Shown piece after piece: positions 10,380 to 21,221 of a stretch of 64,000 nt of DNA. The stretch's first letter is position 1. Each line of letters begins with the position of its first letter. The DNA lies in NCBI GenBank assembly GCA_913058145.1, contig CAJXQM010000008.1:40929-104928 (forward strand), given 5' to 3'. A program made the translations under genes and the position numbers. The stretch is from an uncultured Colwellia sp. (GTDB lineage: Bacteria > Pseudomonadota > Gammaproteobacteria > Enterobacterales > Alteromonadaceae). The notes below the pieces were generated by a model. It did no database searches, had not been told where the DNA came from, and saw nothing but the letters and a program-made list of their open reading frames with translations.

Positions 10380-11561
10380 TTATTTACACCAAAGTTTGGG
10401 GTTTACAGCTTTACCTTGATGACGAATCTCAAAATAAAGTCCGGCTTGATCTTGTCCGCCACTTTGCCCAACTAAAGCAATAGGCTCACCGGTTTCTACT
10501 CTATCACCAACAGACTTTAATAAGGCTTGATTATGGGCATATAAACTCATATAGCCATTGCCGTGATCAATAACAATTAATAAACCATAACCTTTTAACC
10601 AGTCTGAAAATAAAATAGTGCCATTATGTATCGTTTGTACTTGTCTACCAATGGGAGCACCAAGTAAGACGCCTTTCCATTTTAGATAACCTTGTTTTTG
10701 GCTACCAAAACTTCGCAGAAGCCGTCCTTTTATCGGCCAAGATAATTTACGTTTTAACTTACTCAACCCCATTAAATTAATTTCTGCGCGAATAAGCGCT
10801 GTAAGCTTTTGCAAAGCAGCGGTTAGGTTAGCTTCTTCTGATTTTAATTTAGCTAACTGTTGTTTGCTGGATAATAATTTCTTATTTAAATACGCTAAGG
10901 TATTACTTCTTTTATTCTTGTTTTTACTTAAACTGTTTTGTTGTTTTTTTTGATTGAGGTTTAATGTTTTTAATTGCGCGACTTGTTCCTGATGTTGCGT
11001 AGTGACTTGCATTAATTGGGTAATAGTTGCTTGAAACTTATCAATTTCCTTAATGCGTGCTTTGTTTAAATATTGATAATAACTGATGGTGCGTTGAATC
11101 TTTTTACTTTCATCTTGGTTTAATACTAATTTCAAATAACTATGCTGGCCGGTAGTGTAAGCTGAACGAAGTTGTTGGGCGAGTATGCGCTCTTGTTGGT
11201 TTTTTTGTACCGCTAATTGTTGTTTTTCTTTACTAAGGGCTGCTATTTTTTTATTCGTCACCTTGAGTTGTTGATTAGTATCACTGATGGTTTTTACCGC
11301 TTTGGCGATAGCTAAATCATCATTTTTTAGCTGTTGCTCTAAGGTTGATCGATTTTTATTAGTGTTAAATATGTTAGATTCTTGCTTGGCGATAGCTTGT
11401 TGCACATCATTAAGTTTACGGGTGTTTTGTTGCTTTGAGTTTTGGTGATTGGTGATATCAGCAGCCATACTAAAGCCGACAAAAATTAAGCTGCTTAGGA
11501 TAACTAAGCAGCTTAATAATTTGCCAAATACTTGCATGGCGTTGAATGAAGACTTTAACAT
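10380..11561 (-). CDS. envC: Murein hydrolase activator EnvC
   Basis: Periplasmic activator of the septal amidases AmiA/AmiB. The protein has an N-terminal signal (about residues 10-33), two long Gln/Lys-rich coiled coils (about 35-255) and a C-terminal LytM/peptidase M23 domain (about 270-393) with DHGNGYMSLYAHN and LYFEIRHQGKAVNPKLW. The LytM metal site is incomplete, as in known EnvC proteins, so it should activate rather than cut. 393 aa is normal. The first ATG (11561) or an internal one at 11537 could be the start. Confidence 0.93.
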   Translation of the reverse strand: MLKSSFNAMQVFGKLLSCLVILSSLIFVGFSMAADITNHQNSKQQNTRKLNDVQQAIAKQESNIFNTNKNRSTLEQQLKNDDLAIAKAVKTISDTNQQLKVTNKKIAALSKEKQQLAVQKNQQERILAQQLRSAYTTGQHSYLKLVLNQDESKKIQRTISYYQYLNKARIKEIDKFQATITQLMQVTTQHQEQVAQLKTLNLNQKKQQNSLSKNKNKRSNTLAYLNKKLLSSKQQLAKLKSEEANLTAALQKLTALIRAEINLMGLSKLKRKLSWPIKGRLLRSFGSQKQGYLKWKGVLLGAPIGRQVQTIHNGTILFSDWLKGYGLLIVIDHGNGYMSLYAHNQALLKSVGDRVETGEPIALVGQSGGQDQAGLYFEIRHQGKAVNPKLWCK

Positions 11562-11608
11562 TAAATTATGAGTTATTATTATTTTGTAATTCTCATTAGT
11601 GTGCCGTA

Positions 11609-13165
11609 TTAATCAAGCTGCATCAATACCGAGCCAGTCATTTCTTCTGGTTGCTCCATTGCCATTAAATGCAATAATGTGGGCGAAATATCACTTAACG
11701 TTCCTATTTTTGCAGGCTTGGCTTTTCTACCAACATAAATCAATGGCACTGGCTCACAAGTATGCGCGGTATGTGCTTGACCTGACTCTTCATCAAGCAT
11801 TTTCTCGGCATTACCATGATCGGCGGTAATTAAACACTCTCCACCGGTTTTTTGTAGGGAATCAACTACACGCCCCACACAAGTATCAATTGCTTCACAC
11901 GCTTTTACCGCAGCGTCAAAATTGCCAGTGTGACCTACCATATCCCCATTTGGATAATTACAAACGATAAAGTCATATTCGCCACTCTCAATGGCTGCCA
12001 CTAATTTATCGGTCAGTAGCGTTGAATTCATTTCTGGCTGTAAATCATAGGTGGCAACATCAGGAGAAGGGACTAAAATACGTTGCTCACCCTTAAAAGT
12101 ATCTTCCTGCCCCCCACTAAAGAAGAAAGTCACGTGGGCGTATTTCTCTGTTTCAGAAATACGTAATTGGGTTTTGTGATGTTTAGCTAGCCATTCACCC
12201 ATAACATTATCTAACGCTTGTGGTGCAAAAGCACAGGGAGCCTCAATATCAGCGGCATATCGAGTTAACATAACAAAGTCACTAATGGCGGGTGTTTTCT
12301 TACGGGTGAAGCCTGAAAAATCTGCTTCGGTGAAACAGCGACTAAATTGTCGGGCACGATCGGCTCTAAAATTCATAAATATCAAAGCATCACCATCATT
12401 TACTTCAATTGCGTTACCTGCGTTATTGAGTATGGCACTTGCACTAACAAATTCATCATTTTCATCACGTTCGTAAGCGCTTTCTAAAGCAGACAAAGCA
12501 TCGTTATATTGATATTTACTTATCCCCGATACGATTAAGTCATAGGCGGCTTCAACACGATCCCAACGCTGATCTCTATCCATGGCAAAGTAACGACCGA
12601 TAACAGAGGCAATTTGCCCTTCACCCGAAGTGTTGGCAAAAAGTTGCTCGAATTTTTGTTGAGCTTTTTCTAATGATGCTTTCGCACTTCGTGGTGGAGT
12701 ATCTCGACCATCTAAAAAGGCATGTAAATATATTTTGTTTGCACCACGATTTTTGGCCAATTCCATCATGGCAAAAATGTGTTCTTCATGGCTATGTACA
12801 CCACCGGGTGAGAGTAATCCAAAGATATGTACGGCTGTGTTTTTCTCTATCGCTTTATCTACCGCTTTACATAATGCCGGTGTTTGCGAAAATTCACCGT
12901 CGCTAATTGCTTTAGTAATGCGAGTAAAGTCTTGATAAACCACACGACCAGCACCTAAATTTACATGTCCTACTTCAGAATTACCCATTTGACCGTCAGG
13001 TAAACCCACCGCCATGCCAGAGGTTTGAATTAGCATGTTAGGATAATCACTTTTAAGCTTATCTAGTATTGGGGTCTTAGCTGCTTGGATTGCATTAGAA
13101 TTACTTTGTTCACGATAGCCCCAGCCATCCAAAATAATTAAAACGGTAGATTTTTTATTAGCCAT
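11609..13165 (-). CDS. gpmI: 2,3-bisphosphoglycerate-independent phosphoglycerate mutase
   Basis: Interconverts 3- and 2-phosphoglycerate in glycolysis, using Mn2+. The N-terminus [12 protein letters not shown] and [15 protein letters not shown] (catalytic Ser) are classic. Further metal ligands are in [11 protein letters not shown] and [11 protein letters not shown] near the C-terminus. The ATG at 13165 aligns with known starts; an in-frame start at 13213 adds 16 residues that do not fit the family. This gives 518 aa. It is the first gene of the gpmI-envC-yibQ cluster and is divergent from yibN. Confidence 0.96.
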   Translation of the reverse strand: MANKKSTVLIILDGWGYREQSNSNAIQAAKTPILDKLKSDYPNMLIQTSGMAVGLPDGQMGNSEVGHVNLGAGRVVYQDFTRITKAISDGEFSQTPALCKAVDKAIEKNTAVHIFGLLSPGGVHSHEEHIFAMMELAKNRGANKIYLHAFLDGRDTPPRSAKASLEKAQQKFEQLFANTSGEGQIASVIGRYFAMDRDQRWDRVEAAYDLIVSGISKYQYNDALSALESAYERDENDEFVSASAILNNAGNAIEVNDGDALIFMNFRADRARQFSRCFTEADFSGFTRKKTPAISDFVMLTRYAADIEAPCAFAPQALDNVMGEWLAKHHKTQLRISETEKYAHVTFFFSGGQEDTFKGEQRILVPSPDVATYDLQPEMNSTLLTDKLVAAIESGEYDFIVCNYPNGDMVGHTGNFDAAVKACEAIDTCVGRVVDSLQKTGGECLITADHGNAEKMLDEESGQAHTAHTCEPVPLIYVGRKAKPAKIGTLSDISPTLLHLMAMEQPEEMTGSVLMQLD

Positions 13166-13372
13166 AACTGCTTTGCCTTTTAATTCTCGCTGAGTGGAAA
13201 ACAACTCAATCAACGTGGTATAAATTTAGTTGTTGCTATTGTACACACACTCGAACGTTTATTTAAGCATGAAATAATTCACAATTACTTACTACCCATG
13301 TTATCTCAATATCCTGAAACTGGCATACTCGAAGTATCATGGGGATAAACTCGCTATTCCAACTCACTTGGG

Positions 13373-13378
13373 TATAAT
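13373..13378 (+). promoter_or_regulatory. Possible -10 element for the yibN operon
   Basis: A perfect TATAAT lies 53 bases before the yibN start, in the context CTTGGGTATAAT. The same twelve bases precede yicC. No good -35 box is seen at the right spacing, so the call is tentative. Confidence 0.35.
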
Positions 13379-13431
13379 ATGGCGTTTTTACTATTTACTA
13401 TATTTATTATTTACCGAAAGAGTCACTATTT

Positions 13432-13860
13432 ATGGAACAATTTATTACTTTTGCCACCACCAACAATATGTTAAGTGCAGCTTGGGTTGCCCTTGTCGTT
13501 GCTATTATCGTGATAACGATTAGAATTCAAATGTCACCGATTAAACAAATTAGCCCACAAGATTTAACTTTTTTAATGAATAGAGAAGAAGGCGTTGCTC
13601 TTGATATTCGTAGTGAAAAAGATTTTAACACCAATCATATTCTTGATGCGGTTGGTTTGACTAATGAAAAAATCACCAAAAATGGCTTTACTAGCCTTGA
13701 AAAGCACAAAGAAAATCCCATTATTGTAGTATGCAGTGCAGGCATTAGTGCGGTAAAAGTTGCTACTAATCTACATAAAGCGGGTTTTTCCCGCGTGAGC
13801 GTATTAAAAGGTGGTATGGGTGCATGGACTGGTGCGGGTTTACCCGTAACTAAAAGGTAG
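13432..13860 (+). CDS. yibN: Rhodanese-like domain protein YibN
   Basis: A 142-aa protein with one N-terminal membrane segment (about residues 13-33) and a single rhodanese domain. LDIRSEKDF and the active-site loop VVCSAGIS with catalytic Cys are visible, followed by LKGGMGAWTGAGLPV. It heads the conserved yibN-grxC-secB-gpsA cluster, with seven bases to grxC. A sulfurtransferase role is inferred from the intact Cys; physiological substrate is unknown. Confidence 0.93.
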   Translation: MEQFITFATTNNMLSAAWVALVVAIIVITIRIQMSPIKQISPQDLTFLMNREEGVALDIRSEKDFNTNHILDAVGLTNEKITKNGFTSLEKHKENPIIVVCSAGISAVKVATNLHKAGFSRVSVLKGGMGAWTGAGLPVTKR

Positions 13861-13867
13861 CGTTTAT

Positions 13868-14140
13868 ATGGCCAAAATTGAAATCTACACTAAAGGCTAC
13901 TGTCCATTTTGTACACACGCTATTGCTTTAGTTGAACAGAAAGCAGCTGCTTTACCAGGGATAAAAGTTGAAGAAATCAGCATTGATGGTGATATGGCAT
14001 TGCGTGAAAAAATGATTACCCGCAGTAACGGTAGTTATACCGTGCCACAAATTTTCATTAATGATGTTCATATTGGTGGTTGTGATCAACTAGTCGCATT
14101 AGAAATGAATAATAAATTAGATGCTTTGTTGGCAGAATAA
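13868..14140 (+). CDS. grxC: Glutaredoxin 3
   Basis: A 90-aa dithiol glutaredoxin using glutathione to reduce disulfides in the cytosol. The redox motif CPFC is at residues 12-15, the cis-Pro loop TVPQIFIND near 60 and the GG-D motif IGGCDQL near 70. Length and neighbours (yibN upstream, secB downstream) match the standard order. Confidence 0.96.
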   Translation: MAKIEIYTKGYCPFCTHAIALVEQKAAALPGIKVEEISIDGDMALREKMITRSNGSYTVPQIFINDVHIGGCDQLVALEMNNKLDALLAE

Positions 14141-14198
14141 GTAACTGAAAAGTTAGCTGATAAAGATAAAAACAATATATAAAAGATAGGAAATTCTC

Positions 14199-14711
14199 AT
14201 GAGTGATGAAAACCAAAACGAAGCAACTGAAGCCACAGAAGAAGCACAAGCAGGGCCACAATTTGCCATTCAACGTGTTTACACTAAAGATGTGTCTTTT
14301 GAAACGCCAAACTCGCCTGCTATTTTTCAAGCAGAATGGAAGCCAGAAATTAAATTAGATTTAGATACCCGTTCTAATAAATTAGGGGATAATACCTTTG
14401 AAGTCGTTTTAGCGGTAACGGTAACGGCTACTGTGGAAGGTCAAACTGCCTTTCTAGCGGAAGTACAACAAGCGGGGATTTTCACTATTGGTAATTTACC
14501 TGAAGCACAATTAGCGCATACTATTGGAGCTTTTTGTCCAACAACATTATTCCCGTATGCACGTGAAACTATTGCTAGCTTAGTTAATCGTGGTTCATTC
14601 CCACAATTTAATTTAGCACCAGTAAACTTTGAAGCTTTATTTGCTTCTTATGTACAACAACGTGCAGCTGAAGCCCAGGGTACTGTTCCTGAAAGCACTG
14701 AAACTCACTAA
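14199..14711 (+). CDS. secB: Protein-export chaperone SecB
   Basis: A tetrameric cytosolic chaperone that holds preproteins unfolded and delivers them to SecA. The 170-aa sequence has the acidic N-terminus, [26 protein letters not shown], and the conserved [19 protein letters not shown]. The C-terminal extension after PVNF is normal. A good ribosome site (GATAGGAAATT) precedes the ATG. Confidence 0.97.
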   Translation: MSDENQNEATEATEEAQAGPQFAIQRVYTKDVSFETPNSPAIFQAEWKPEIKLDLDTRSNKLGDNTFEVVLAVTVTATVEGQTAFLAEVQQAGIFTIGNLPEAQLAHTIGAFCPTTLFPYARETIASLVNRGSFPQFNLAPVNFEALFASYVQQRAAEAQGTVPESTETH

Positions 14712-14768
14712 TTTGTAGGTCGAACATTGGTTCGGCAGGTAAAATAAACGTTGAATAGTGAGAAAATT

Positions 14769-15785
14769 ATGACTTTTTCTGCCAAAATCACCGTGTTAGG
14801 TGCAGGATCTTATGGTACTGCATTAGCGATTTGTTTGGCACGAAATGGTCATAAAACCCTTCTGTGGGGACGAGATGTTCACCAAGTTGAACACATGCTC
14901 AGTGCACGAGAAAACGCTAAATATTTAGCGGGTTGTACTTTTCCTGATACTCTGCACGCCACAAGCGATTTACGTCTAGCAATACAAGCAAGTGATAATA
15001 TTTTAGTGGTTGTGCCTAGCCATGCCTTTGGCGATATGCTTAAGCAAATTAAAGCTGTGCTTGATGAGTCAGCCAACCCGAAGGTTAAAATTGCTTGGGC
15101 AACCAAAGGGTTAGATCCTCAATCAGGTGATTTATTACAAAATGTCGCTCGAAATATCTTAGGCGAAGACGTTGCGCTAGCAGTATTGTCTGGCCCAACC
15201 TTTGCCAAAGAGATGGCGGCAGGTCTACCTACGGCTATTTCGTTATCATCTACGGATGATGATTTTGCGGCAACACTTTCAAATTTATTACATTGTGAAA
15301 AATGTTTTCGGGTTTACCCTAATAAAGACTTTATTGGTGTGCAATTAGGTGGTGCAGTTAAAAATGTTATCGCTATTGGCGCTGGCATGGCTGATGGTAT
15401 TGGTTTTGGTGCTAATGCACGTACGGCCTTAATTACCCGAGGTTTAGCTGAAATGACCCGTTTAGGCATTGCCTTAAAGGCTGATCCTGCCACTTTTATG
15501 GGTATGGCAGGCTTAGGTGATTTGGTACTTACTTGTACGGATAATCAATCTCGAAATCGTCGTTTTGGCTTAGCATTAGGTAAAGGTGTTGCCGTTGAAC
15601 AGGCAATGACAGATATTGGTCAAGTGGTAGAAGGTTATCGCAACACTAAAGAAGTTCATACGTTAGCACAGCGGATGAATGTTGAAATGCCTATTGTTGA
15701 GCAAGTATATCAAGTACTTTATCAAGGTAAGGCCGCAAAATTGGCCGCAGCGGATTTGCTATCTCGTGATCAAAAGCAAGAATAA
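14769..15785 (+). CDS. gpsA: Glycerol-3-phosphate dehydrogenase [NAD(P)+]
   Basis: Reduces dihydroxyacetone phosphate to sn-glycerol-3-phosphate for phospholipid synthesis; its product feeds PlsB encoded later in the window. The nucleotide-binding loop [12 protein letters not shown] is at residues 8-19; [14 protein letters not shown], the catalytic Lys in [13 protein letters not shown], and [10 protein letters not shown] are present. The ATG at 14769 follows GTGAG and is preferred to an in-frame TTG at 14751, giving 338 aa. In E. coli cysE follows; here a repeat cluster and the convergent trmL follow. Confidence 0.96.
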   Translation: MTFSAKITVLGAGSYGTALAICLARNGHKTLLWGRDVHQVEHMLSARENAKYLAGCTFPDTLHATSDLRLAIQASDNILVVVPSHAFGDMLKQIKAVLDESANPKVKIAWATKGLDPQSGDLLQNVARNILGEDVALAVLSGPTFAKEMAAGLPTAISLSSTDDDFAATLSNLLHCEKCFRVYPNKDFIGVQLGGAVKNVIAIGAGMADGIGFGANARTALITRGLAEMTRLGIALKADPATFMGMAGLGDLVLTCTDNQSRNRRFGLALGKGVAVEQAMTDIGQVVEGYRNTKEVHTLAQRMNVEMPIVEQVYQVLYQGKAAKLAAADLLSRDQKQE

Positions 15786-15788
15786 TTC

Positions 15789-15915
15789 CCTTCACCCTGA
15801 GTAATACCTTTTGTCCTGAACTCACTGTTCATTTTTAATCTCACCGTTCGTCCTGAGCTTGTCGAAGGAAGCTTATCGCCCTTCGACTGTTCGTTCCTCA
15901 CGCTCAGGGTAAACG
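15789..15915. repeat. REP-like repeat cluster
   Basis: Several copies of the dispersed motif occur in both orientations, including CCGTTCGTCCTGAGCTTGTC at about 15844 and its inverted partner with CCCTTCGACTG and CTCAGGGTAAACGG at the right end. The cluster fills the gap between the convergent gpsA and trmL genes and can fold into a long hairpin, so it may also end transcription from both sides. Confidence 0.8.
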
Positions 15916-15918
15916 GTA

Positions 15919-16383
15919 TTATACCGCATTCACAAAACCTAACTGGCGCCACGCATCATACACAATGACAGCAACGGCGTTAGATAAGTTCATACTACGG
16001 CTTTCTTTTAACATAGGAATGCGAATTTTATCTTCATCGGGTATCTGCACTCGTACTTCTTCAGGTAACCCACTGGTTTCTGAGCCAAATAATAAATAAT
16101 CTCCTTGCATAAAAGTGACATCACCATAAAAATTATTGGTTTTGGTGGTAATAGCGAGTATGCGCTGTGGCAGCTCTTGCTTAACAAACGCATCAAAATT
16201 TTTATGGCGACTTATTGCGGCAAATTCATGATAATCCAGACCGGCCCTACGCAGCTTTTTATCGTCTAAATCAAAGCCAAGTGGCTCAATTAAATGTAAA
16301 CGAAAGCCTGAATTAGCACATAAGCGGATTATATTGCCAGTATTTGGCGGTATTTGTGGTTGAAAAAGCACAACATCTAGCAT
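15919..16383 (-). CDS. trmL: tRNA (cytidine(34)-2'-O)-methyltransferase
   Basis: A SPOUT-class methyltransferase that modifies the wobble base of leucine tRNAs. The start at 16383 gives [20 protein letters not shown], which matches family N-termini; in-frame ATGs at 16410 and 16440 would add residues not seen in the family, and no start has a strong ribosome site. The knotted C-terminal region shows [17 protein letters not shown] and [19 protein letters not shown]. About 154 aa, as expected. Confidence 0.92.
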   Translation of the reverse strand: MLDVVLFQPQIPPNTGNIIRLCANSGFRLHLIEPLGFDLDDKKLRRAGLDYHEFAAISRHKNFDAFVKQELPQRILAITTKTNNFYGDVTFMQGDYLLFGSETSGLPEEVRVQIPDEDKIRIPMLKESRSMNLSNAVAVIVYDAWRQLGFVNAV

Positions 16384-16621
16384 AATAATAACAACGTAAG
16401 TTTGAGTCATAATAGGAATTCTTGCTAGTATACCAAGCAAACCAACTAAGTGATCTTTTTAAATGATCTCACTAACCAAGAACATCGTTGCTTTCAATTC
16501 CAATAGCCAGCTATTGCTCAATCAAGCGCCTTGTTCTTGAACAGTATATTCATTAAAAATTGACCCATTAATTCATTTAATTGGTATTATACCGACAAAT
16601 CATCTTTTAAGTCTTATTTTC

Positions 16622-17551
16622 ATGTCAGAAAAAACAACGATAAAACAAGCAAATGACGAAATTCATCATAAAAATTATGCTTATTGGGTGAAACTAGCCG
16701 CTATTAGTTCTTCTTCTGTGGCGTTATTGCTCGTCGTTATTAAGTTTTATGCCTGGCTGATTAGTGATTCAAGCGCAATGTTGGCGTCTACCACCGATTC
16801 TATTTTAGATTTATTTGCCTCGGTAATGAATATTGTTATTTTGCGTTTTGCTTTAGCCCCAGCCGATAAAGAGCATAGATTTGGTCATGGTAAAGCGGAA
16901 AGTTTAGCGGGTTTAGTGCAGGCTGCTTTTGTGCTTGGCTCGGCTCTTTTGCTTATTTTCAATGGTGTAGAACGGGTCATTAATCCACAAGTGATTGTGC
17001 ATAGTGAAGTGGCTATTTGGGTGACAATTATTGCAATTATTTTGACACTTGCTTTGGTGGTTTTTCAGCGTTTTGTTATTAAAAGAACTGGTTCTATCGT
17101 GATTAATGCGGATGCGCTACACTACCAGTCAGATTTGTTTTTAAATGCAGGTGTGTTAGCGGCTATTATTTTAAGCCAAGGAATCTGGCTACAAGCCGAT
17201 GGTGTTTTTACTATTGCCGTCGCTTTGTATTTGTTGTTTGGTGCAGGTCAGATTATTTACCAAAGTGTTTACCAGTTAATGGATCATGAATTGAATGATG
17301 ATGAGGTGGCTCAAATCACGACCATTATTTTAGCTCATGAACATGCGTTAGGTTTACATGAACTTCGCACAAGACAATCAGGCGCGCAGCGCTTTATTCA
17401 ATTTCACTTAGAGTTGGATGATGGTTTATCGTTATTAGAAGCACACAGCATTGGCGATGAGATAGAACATGAAATTTGCCAAGCGCTTTCACCGTGCGAA
17501 GTGTTTATTCATCATGATCCAACTTCAGTTGTAGCTGAAGAATTGAAATAA
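16622..17551 (+). CDS. fieF: Cation diffusion facilitator, FieF-type
   Basis: An inner-membrane exporter of divalent metal (Fe2+/Zn2+ class) driven by proton antiport. Six membrane helices are visible, with the metal site residues in STTDSILDLFASV (helix 2) and NADALHYQSDLFLNAGV (helix 5), matching the DxxxD and HxxxD pattern. HRFGHGKAESLAGL lies in the loop after helix 2. The C-terminal cytoplasmic domain (about residues 210-309) has HxLRTRQSG and HHDP. 309 aa is normal. Metal specificity cannot be fixed from sequence alone. Confidence 0.9.
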   Translation: MSEKTTIKQANDEIHHKNYAYWVKLAAISSSSVALLLVVIKFYAWLISDSSAMLASTTDSILDLFASVMNIVILRFALAPADKEHRFGHGKAESLAGLVQAAFVLGSALLLIFNGVERVINPQVIVHSEVAIWVTIIAIILTLALVVFQRFVIKRTGSIVINADALHYQSDLFLNAGVLAAIILSQGIWLQADGVFTIAVALYLLFGAGQIIYQSVYQLMDHELNDDEVAQITTIILAHEHALGLHELRTRQSGAQRFIQFHLELDDGLSLLEAHSIGDEIEHEICQALSPCEVFIHHDPTSVVAEELK

Positions 17552-17577
17552 CAGCTTTGATAAGTTCTTACCCCTTT

Positions 17578-17719
17578 TTTCCTTCCTTCGACCCTTCGAC
17601 AGGCTCAGGGTAAACGGGAATTAAGAAAAACCGTCCATCCTGAGCGCGAAGCAGTCGAAGGAAGGGTAAGCGGGGATTAAGAAAAACCGTTCATCCTGAG
17701 CTTATCGAAGGAGGAAGGT
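17578..17719. repeat. REP-like repeats with tandem unit of about 55 bp
   Basis: One inverted copy (CCCTTCGACAGGCTCAGGGT) is followed by two direct copies of a unit containing ATTAAGAAAAACCGT, then CATCCTGAGC and GTCGAAGG or ATCGAAGG, starting near 17620 and 17675. The array lies between the convergent fieF and hydrolase genes. Unit differences are few, which suggests a recent duplication. Confidence 0.8.
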
Positions 17720-17727
17720 TTATTTCT

Positions 17728-18774
17728 CTAGTGTTGCTCAAACCACTGAATAGCCGCTGCTAATGCTTGTTCACGGTAAATATCACTTTCAAAAAACAAT
17801 TCATGATAAGCATCGGCTATTATTAGCGGTTTGCCATTGGGGCACGAGTGTGGCTGTAATTGGTGTAATTGTAAGCAAAAATCATGCTGAGCTTGGTTTT
17901 TTACAATTTTATCCTGACCTGCTTGTAACACCAATGTCGGGGTGGTGATTTTATCTATATGGTTGAATATTGTCTCTAGCGCTTTTTGAGACTCAGTTAA
18001 CCATTGTAAGGTTACACCACCAAGTTGAATTTCTGATGTGGTTTTATATAGTTGCGTAAATAGCTGATAACGTATTGGTGAATGCATTAATACATTATCG
18101 TAAAATGGATTTTGAGAGAAATCTTTATGGCCAAAAAAATACCAAGGAGTATCATCAAACCATCGATTTAACTGTGCAGAAACATTTAATACCGACTTGG
18201 CAATCAACTCCGGGACGCGACCACTATTAAAACCTAGCATAGGTGAAGACAGCACAGCCGCTTGTATATTGTTAGGAAAGTCTTGTAAATATCGGGTAGC
18301 AATTGCGCCTCCCATGGAATGCGCTAATAAATAAGGTTTACAACCTTGGCAATGAGGAGTGACTATACTTTCAATAAAAGAATTGAGATCATCAACATAA
18401 TACTGAAAATTTTCGACATGACCTTTGTGGGGATTTGCTAACAAATGTTGAGATAAGCCCTGACCACGGTGATCAATCAGAAACAGACTATAACCGCTAT
18501 TGAATAAATCGAAACTGAGCTCTTTATATTTTAGATAACTTTCACTGCGCCCTGACAGAATAACTAAGCACTTGGTTGGGATAGTCGCATTTTTGTTAAT
18601 GAAGGTAGCATAATTGATACGTACGTTATTAACGCCACTAAAATAGGAAAAGTTACCTTGCTGCCAGAAATGAGCAATTTCACCCTCATATCGGCTGGCT
18701 AGTTCAGATTCGGTGGTAAATTCAGTGTTGTCCGCTTTTGTCATAAACCCTACTAGTGCGACAGTCATAAGCAC
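17728..18774 (-). CDS. Alpha/beta hydrolase, lysophospholipase-like (PldB family)
   Basis: A 348-aa serine hydrolase. DHRGQGLS near residue 99, the nucleophile elbow LAHSMGGA near 151 and the late AYHELFFESD (catalytic His) are typical of monoacylglycerol lipase/PldB. A hydrophobic N-terminus suggests membrane or periplasmic targeting. The start is uncertain: GTG at 18774 or ATG at 18768, and the frame is open further into ubiK. Monoacylglycerol or lysophospholipid substrates are inferred from family only. Confidence 0.8.
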   Translation of the reverse strand: MLMTVALVGFMTKADNTEFTTESELASRYEGEIAHFWQQGNFSYFSGVNNVRINYATFINKNATIPTKCLVILSGRSESYLKYKELSFDLFNSGYSLFLIDHRGQGLSQHLLANPHKGHVENFQYYVDDLNSFIESIVTPHCQGCKPYLLAHSMGGAIATRYLQDFPNNIQAAVLSSPMLGFNSGRVPELIAKSVLNVSAQLNRWFDDTPWYFFGHKDFSQNPFYDNVLMHSPIRYQLFTQLYKTTSEIQLGGVTLQWLTESQKALETIFNHIDKITTPTLVLQAGQDKIVKNQAQHDFCLQLHQLQPHSCPNGKPLIIADAYHELFFESDIYREQALAAAIQWFEQH

Positions 18775-18794
18775 ATACTTCAGTATTTTGATTA

Positions 18795-19046
18795 CTACTT
18801 CTCCGTTAGACTTGCTTCTAACTCCGCTAATCGCGATTCTAATTCGGCTATTTTAGTGCGAGTTTTAATCAATACTTGTGTTTGTACATCAAATTCTTCA
18901 CGCGTTACTACGTCGAGTTGCGATAATTTACGTTGCAGTACGTTTTTGGTTTTATCTTCAAAATCATTGGCTAGATTCTTTAAGCTTGGCGGAATAGCAT
19001 CGGTTACTTGCTTGGCTATTTCTTCAATTTTTTTTGCATTTAACAT
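18795..19046 (-). CDS. ubiK: Ubiquinone biosynthesis accessory factor UbiK
   Basis: A small (83-aa) coiled-coil protein of the BMFP/YqiC family that works with UbiJ in the soluble Ubi complex. The amphipathic N-terminus NAKKIEEIAKQVTDAIPPSL is followed by a coiled coil with TREEFDVQ and LESRLAELEASL. The ATG at 19046 is chosen over one at 19067 because AGGAAA precedes it and it matches family starts. ubiJ lies 4 kb away. Confidence 0.92.
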   Translation of the reverse strand: MLNAKKIEEIAKQVTDAIPPSLKNLANDFEDKTKNVLQRKLSQLDVVTREEFDVQTQVLIKTRTKIAELESRLAELEASLTEK

Positions 19047-19185
19047 GGGCGTTTCCTGAAATTTCACTTGATAACATTGTAACTGTTTTGTCTTCGAGTA
19101 AAAACAGGTAAAATCAGCGACTGTAAATTTTTATTACGCCTTTAATATATTTCTGTGATTACACAACTTGAGATGAACCGTTACA

Positions 19186-21210
19186 ATGAAACTTAATCCC
19201 GGACAGAACGAAGCGGTTAAATATGTTAGCGGCCCTTGCCTTGTTCTTGCCGGTGCTGGCTCGGGCAAAACCGGCGTTATTTGTCAAAAAATTGCTCACC
19301 TTATTCAAAAGTGTGATTACAAGGCGCGCAATATTGCCGCGGTTACTTTCACCAATAAAGCTGCGCGTGAAATGAAAGAACGTATTGTTAAGATGCTAGG
19401 CAAAGACTTAACGCGTGGTTTAACTGTTTCGACCTTTCATTCGCTAGGTTTAGATATTGTTCGTAGAGAAATTAAAGTATTAGGTTATAAGCCGGGCTTT
19501 ACCTTGTTTGATGATCAAGATTCGATGGCGTTAATGAAAGAGTTAACCATGGACGAACTTGATGGGGATAAAGACTTACTTAGTAAATTACAACGGATGA
19601 TTTCTAACTGGAAGAATGACCTGTTCTTACCTGATGCTGCACTCAACATGGCGGGAGATGCCGACACACAAGAGTATGCTGAATTTTATCAGCGTTATCA
19701 TCAGCACATGAAAGCCTATAATGCGCTTGATTTTGATGATTTGATTCTTATTCCGACCTTATTAATGAAAAATTATGAGGAAGTACGGATGCGTTGGCAA
19801 ACTAAAATTCGCTATTTATTAGTCGATGAATATCAAGATACCAATGCCAGTCAATACGAATTAATAAAACAAATTGCCGGAGAACGTGCTCGTTTAACCG
19901 TGGTCGGTGATGATGATCAGTCTATTTACTCTTGGCGCGGCGCGAAGCCAGAAAATTTAACTTTACTTGGTAAAGATTTTCCGCAACTTAAACTGATAAA
20001 ACTAGAACAAAACTACCGCTCAAGTGGCCGTATCTTGAACTGCGCTAACACCCTCATTGCCAATAACCCCCATGTTTATGATAAAGCTTTATTTAGTGAA
20101 CTGGCTTATGGTGTTGAATTGCGTGTGGTGCAAACCAAAAATGAAGAAGATGAAGTCTCGCGTATTATTGGTGAATTAATTGGCCATCGATTCATGAATC
20201 GTAGCAGTTATAAAGACTATGCTATTTTATATCGGGGTAATCATCAGTCACGTTTACTTGAAAAAGCTCTGATGACGAATCGAATTCCCTATAAAATTAG
20301 CGGAGGAACGTCATTTTTCTCGCGTTCAGAAATTAAAGATGTCATGGCTTATTTACGCGTGCTAGTTAACCCAGATGATGATAATGCTTTCTTACGTATG
20401 GTTAATGTACCAAAGCGTGAGCTGGGCCCAGCAACGTTAGAAAAGCTCGGTAATTATGCCAATATACGCAAAATCAGTATGTTTGCTGCTAGCTTTGAGT
20501 TAGGGCTAGAGCAAACGCTAACGGGTCGTGGCTTAATGAAACTACAAGCATTTACACGATGGTTGGTTGATGTTGCTGATCAAACGGATCGTGGTGATAC
20601 TGCAGCCGTGTTGCGCTCAATGATCCGTGAAATTAACTATGAAGACTTCCTTTATGATACGTCGCCTAGTGCAAAAGCGGCGGAAATGCGTATGAAGAAT
20701 GTTACTGAGCTATTTAGTTGGGTAACGCAAATGCTAGAGGGCTCTGATGATGAAGAGCCGATGACCTTACCACAAATAGTTACTCGTTTAACCTTACGTG
20801 ACATGATGGAGCGTAATGAAGAAGAAGACAATAACGATCAAGTGCAGTTAATGACGTTACATGCCTCAAAAGGCTTGGAGTTTCCGTATGTATTCTTAAT
20901 TGGTATGGAAGAGGGGCTATTACCTCACCAAACGAGCATAGATGAAGGCAGCGTTGAAGAAGAGCGTCGTTTAGCTTATGTAGGGATTACTCGTGCCCAG
21001 CGTGAATTAATATTTACTTACGCAAGAGAGCGCCGCCAATTTGGAGAGGTATCTCGCACTGAAGCCAGCCGTTTTTTACATGAACTGCCTCAAGATGATT
21101 TGAACTGGGAGCTAGGGCAAGTGAAAAAAACAGAAGCCTATAAAGAACAGTCTAAGAAACAGGGCATGGCAAGTTTGCGAGCGCAATTGGCTAAAGCTAA
21201 AAAATCTTAA
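19186..21210 (+). CDS. rep: ATP-dependent DNA helicase Rep
   Basis: A superfamily 1 3'-5' helicase that aids fork progression through protein barriers. The Walker [10 protein letters not shown] (about residues 22-30), [10 protein letters not shown] (Ia), DEYQDTN (II), [13 protein letters not shown] (III), LEQNYRSS (IV), [16 protein letters not shown] (V) and [11 protein letters not shown] (VI) are all present. 674 aa is the usual length for Rep rather than UvrD. It stands alone, divergent from ubiK. Confidence 0.95.
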   Translation: MKLNPGQNEAVKYVSGPCLVLAGAGSGKTGVICQKIAHLIQKCDYKARNIAAVTFTNKAAREMKERIVKMLGKDLTRGLTVSTFHSLGLDIVRREIKVLGYKPGFTLFDDQDSMALMKELTMDELDGDKDLLSKLQRMISNWKNDLFLPDAALNMAGDADTQEYAEFYQRYHQHMKAYNALDFDDLILIPTLLMKNYEEVRMRWQTKIRYLLVDEYQDTNASQYELIKQIAGERARLTVVGDDDQSIYSWRGAKPENLTLLGKDFPQLKLIKLEQNYRSSGRILNCANTLIANNPHVYDKALFSELAYGVELRVVQTKNEEDEVSRIIGELIGHRFMNRSSYKDYAILYRGNHQSRLLEKALMTNRIPYKISGGTSFFSRSEIKDVMAYLRVLVNPDDDNAFLRMVNVPKRELGPATLEKLGNYANIRKISMFAASFELGLEQTLTGRGLMKLQAFTRWLVDVADQTDRGDTAAVLRSMIREINYEDFLYDTSPSAKAAEMRMKNVTELFSWVTQMLEGSDDEEPMTLPQIVTRLTLRDMMERNEEEDNNDQVQLMTLHASKGLEFPYVFLIGMEEGLLPHQTSIDEGSVEEERRLAYVGITRAQRELIFTYARERRQFGEVSRTEASRFLHELPQDDLNWELGQVKKTEAYKEQSKKQGMASLRAQLAKAKKS

Positions 21211-21221
21211 TCTTTTTTTGA

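Noticed and set aside
14058..14330. Minus-strand 90-codon frame across grxC and secB
   Set aside because: Overlaps two conserved genes and the gap between them; shadow frame.
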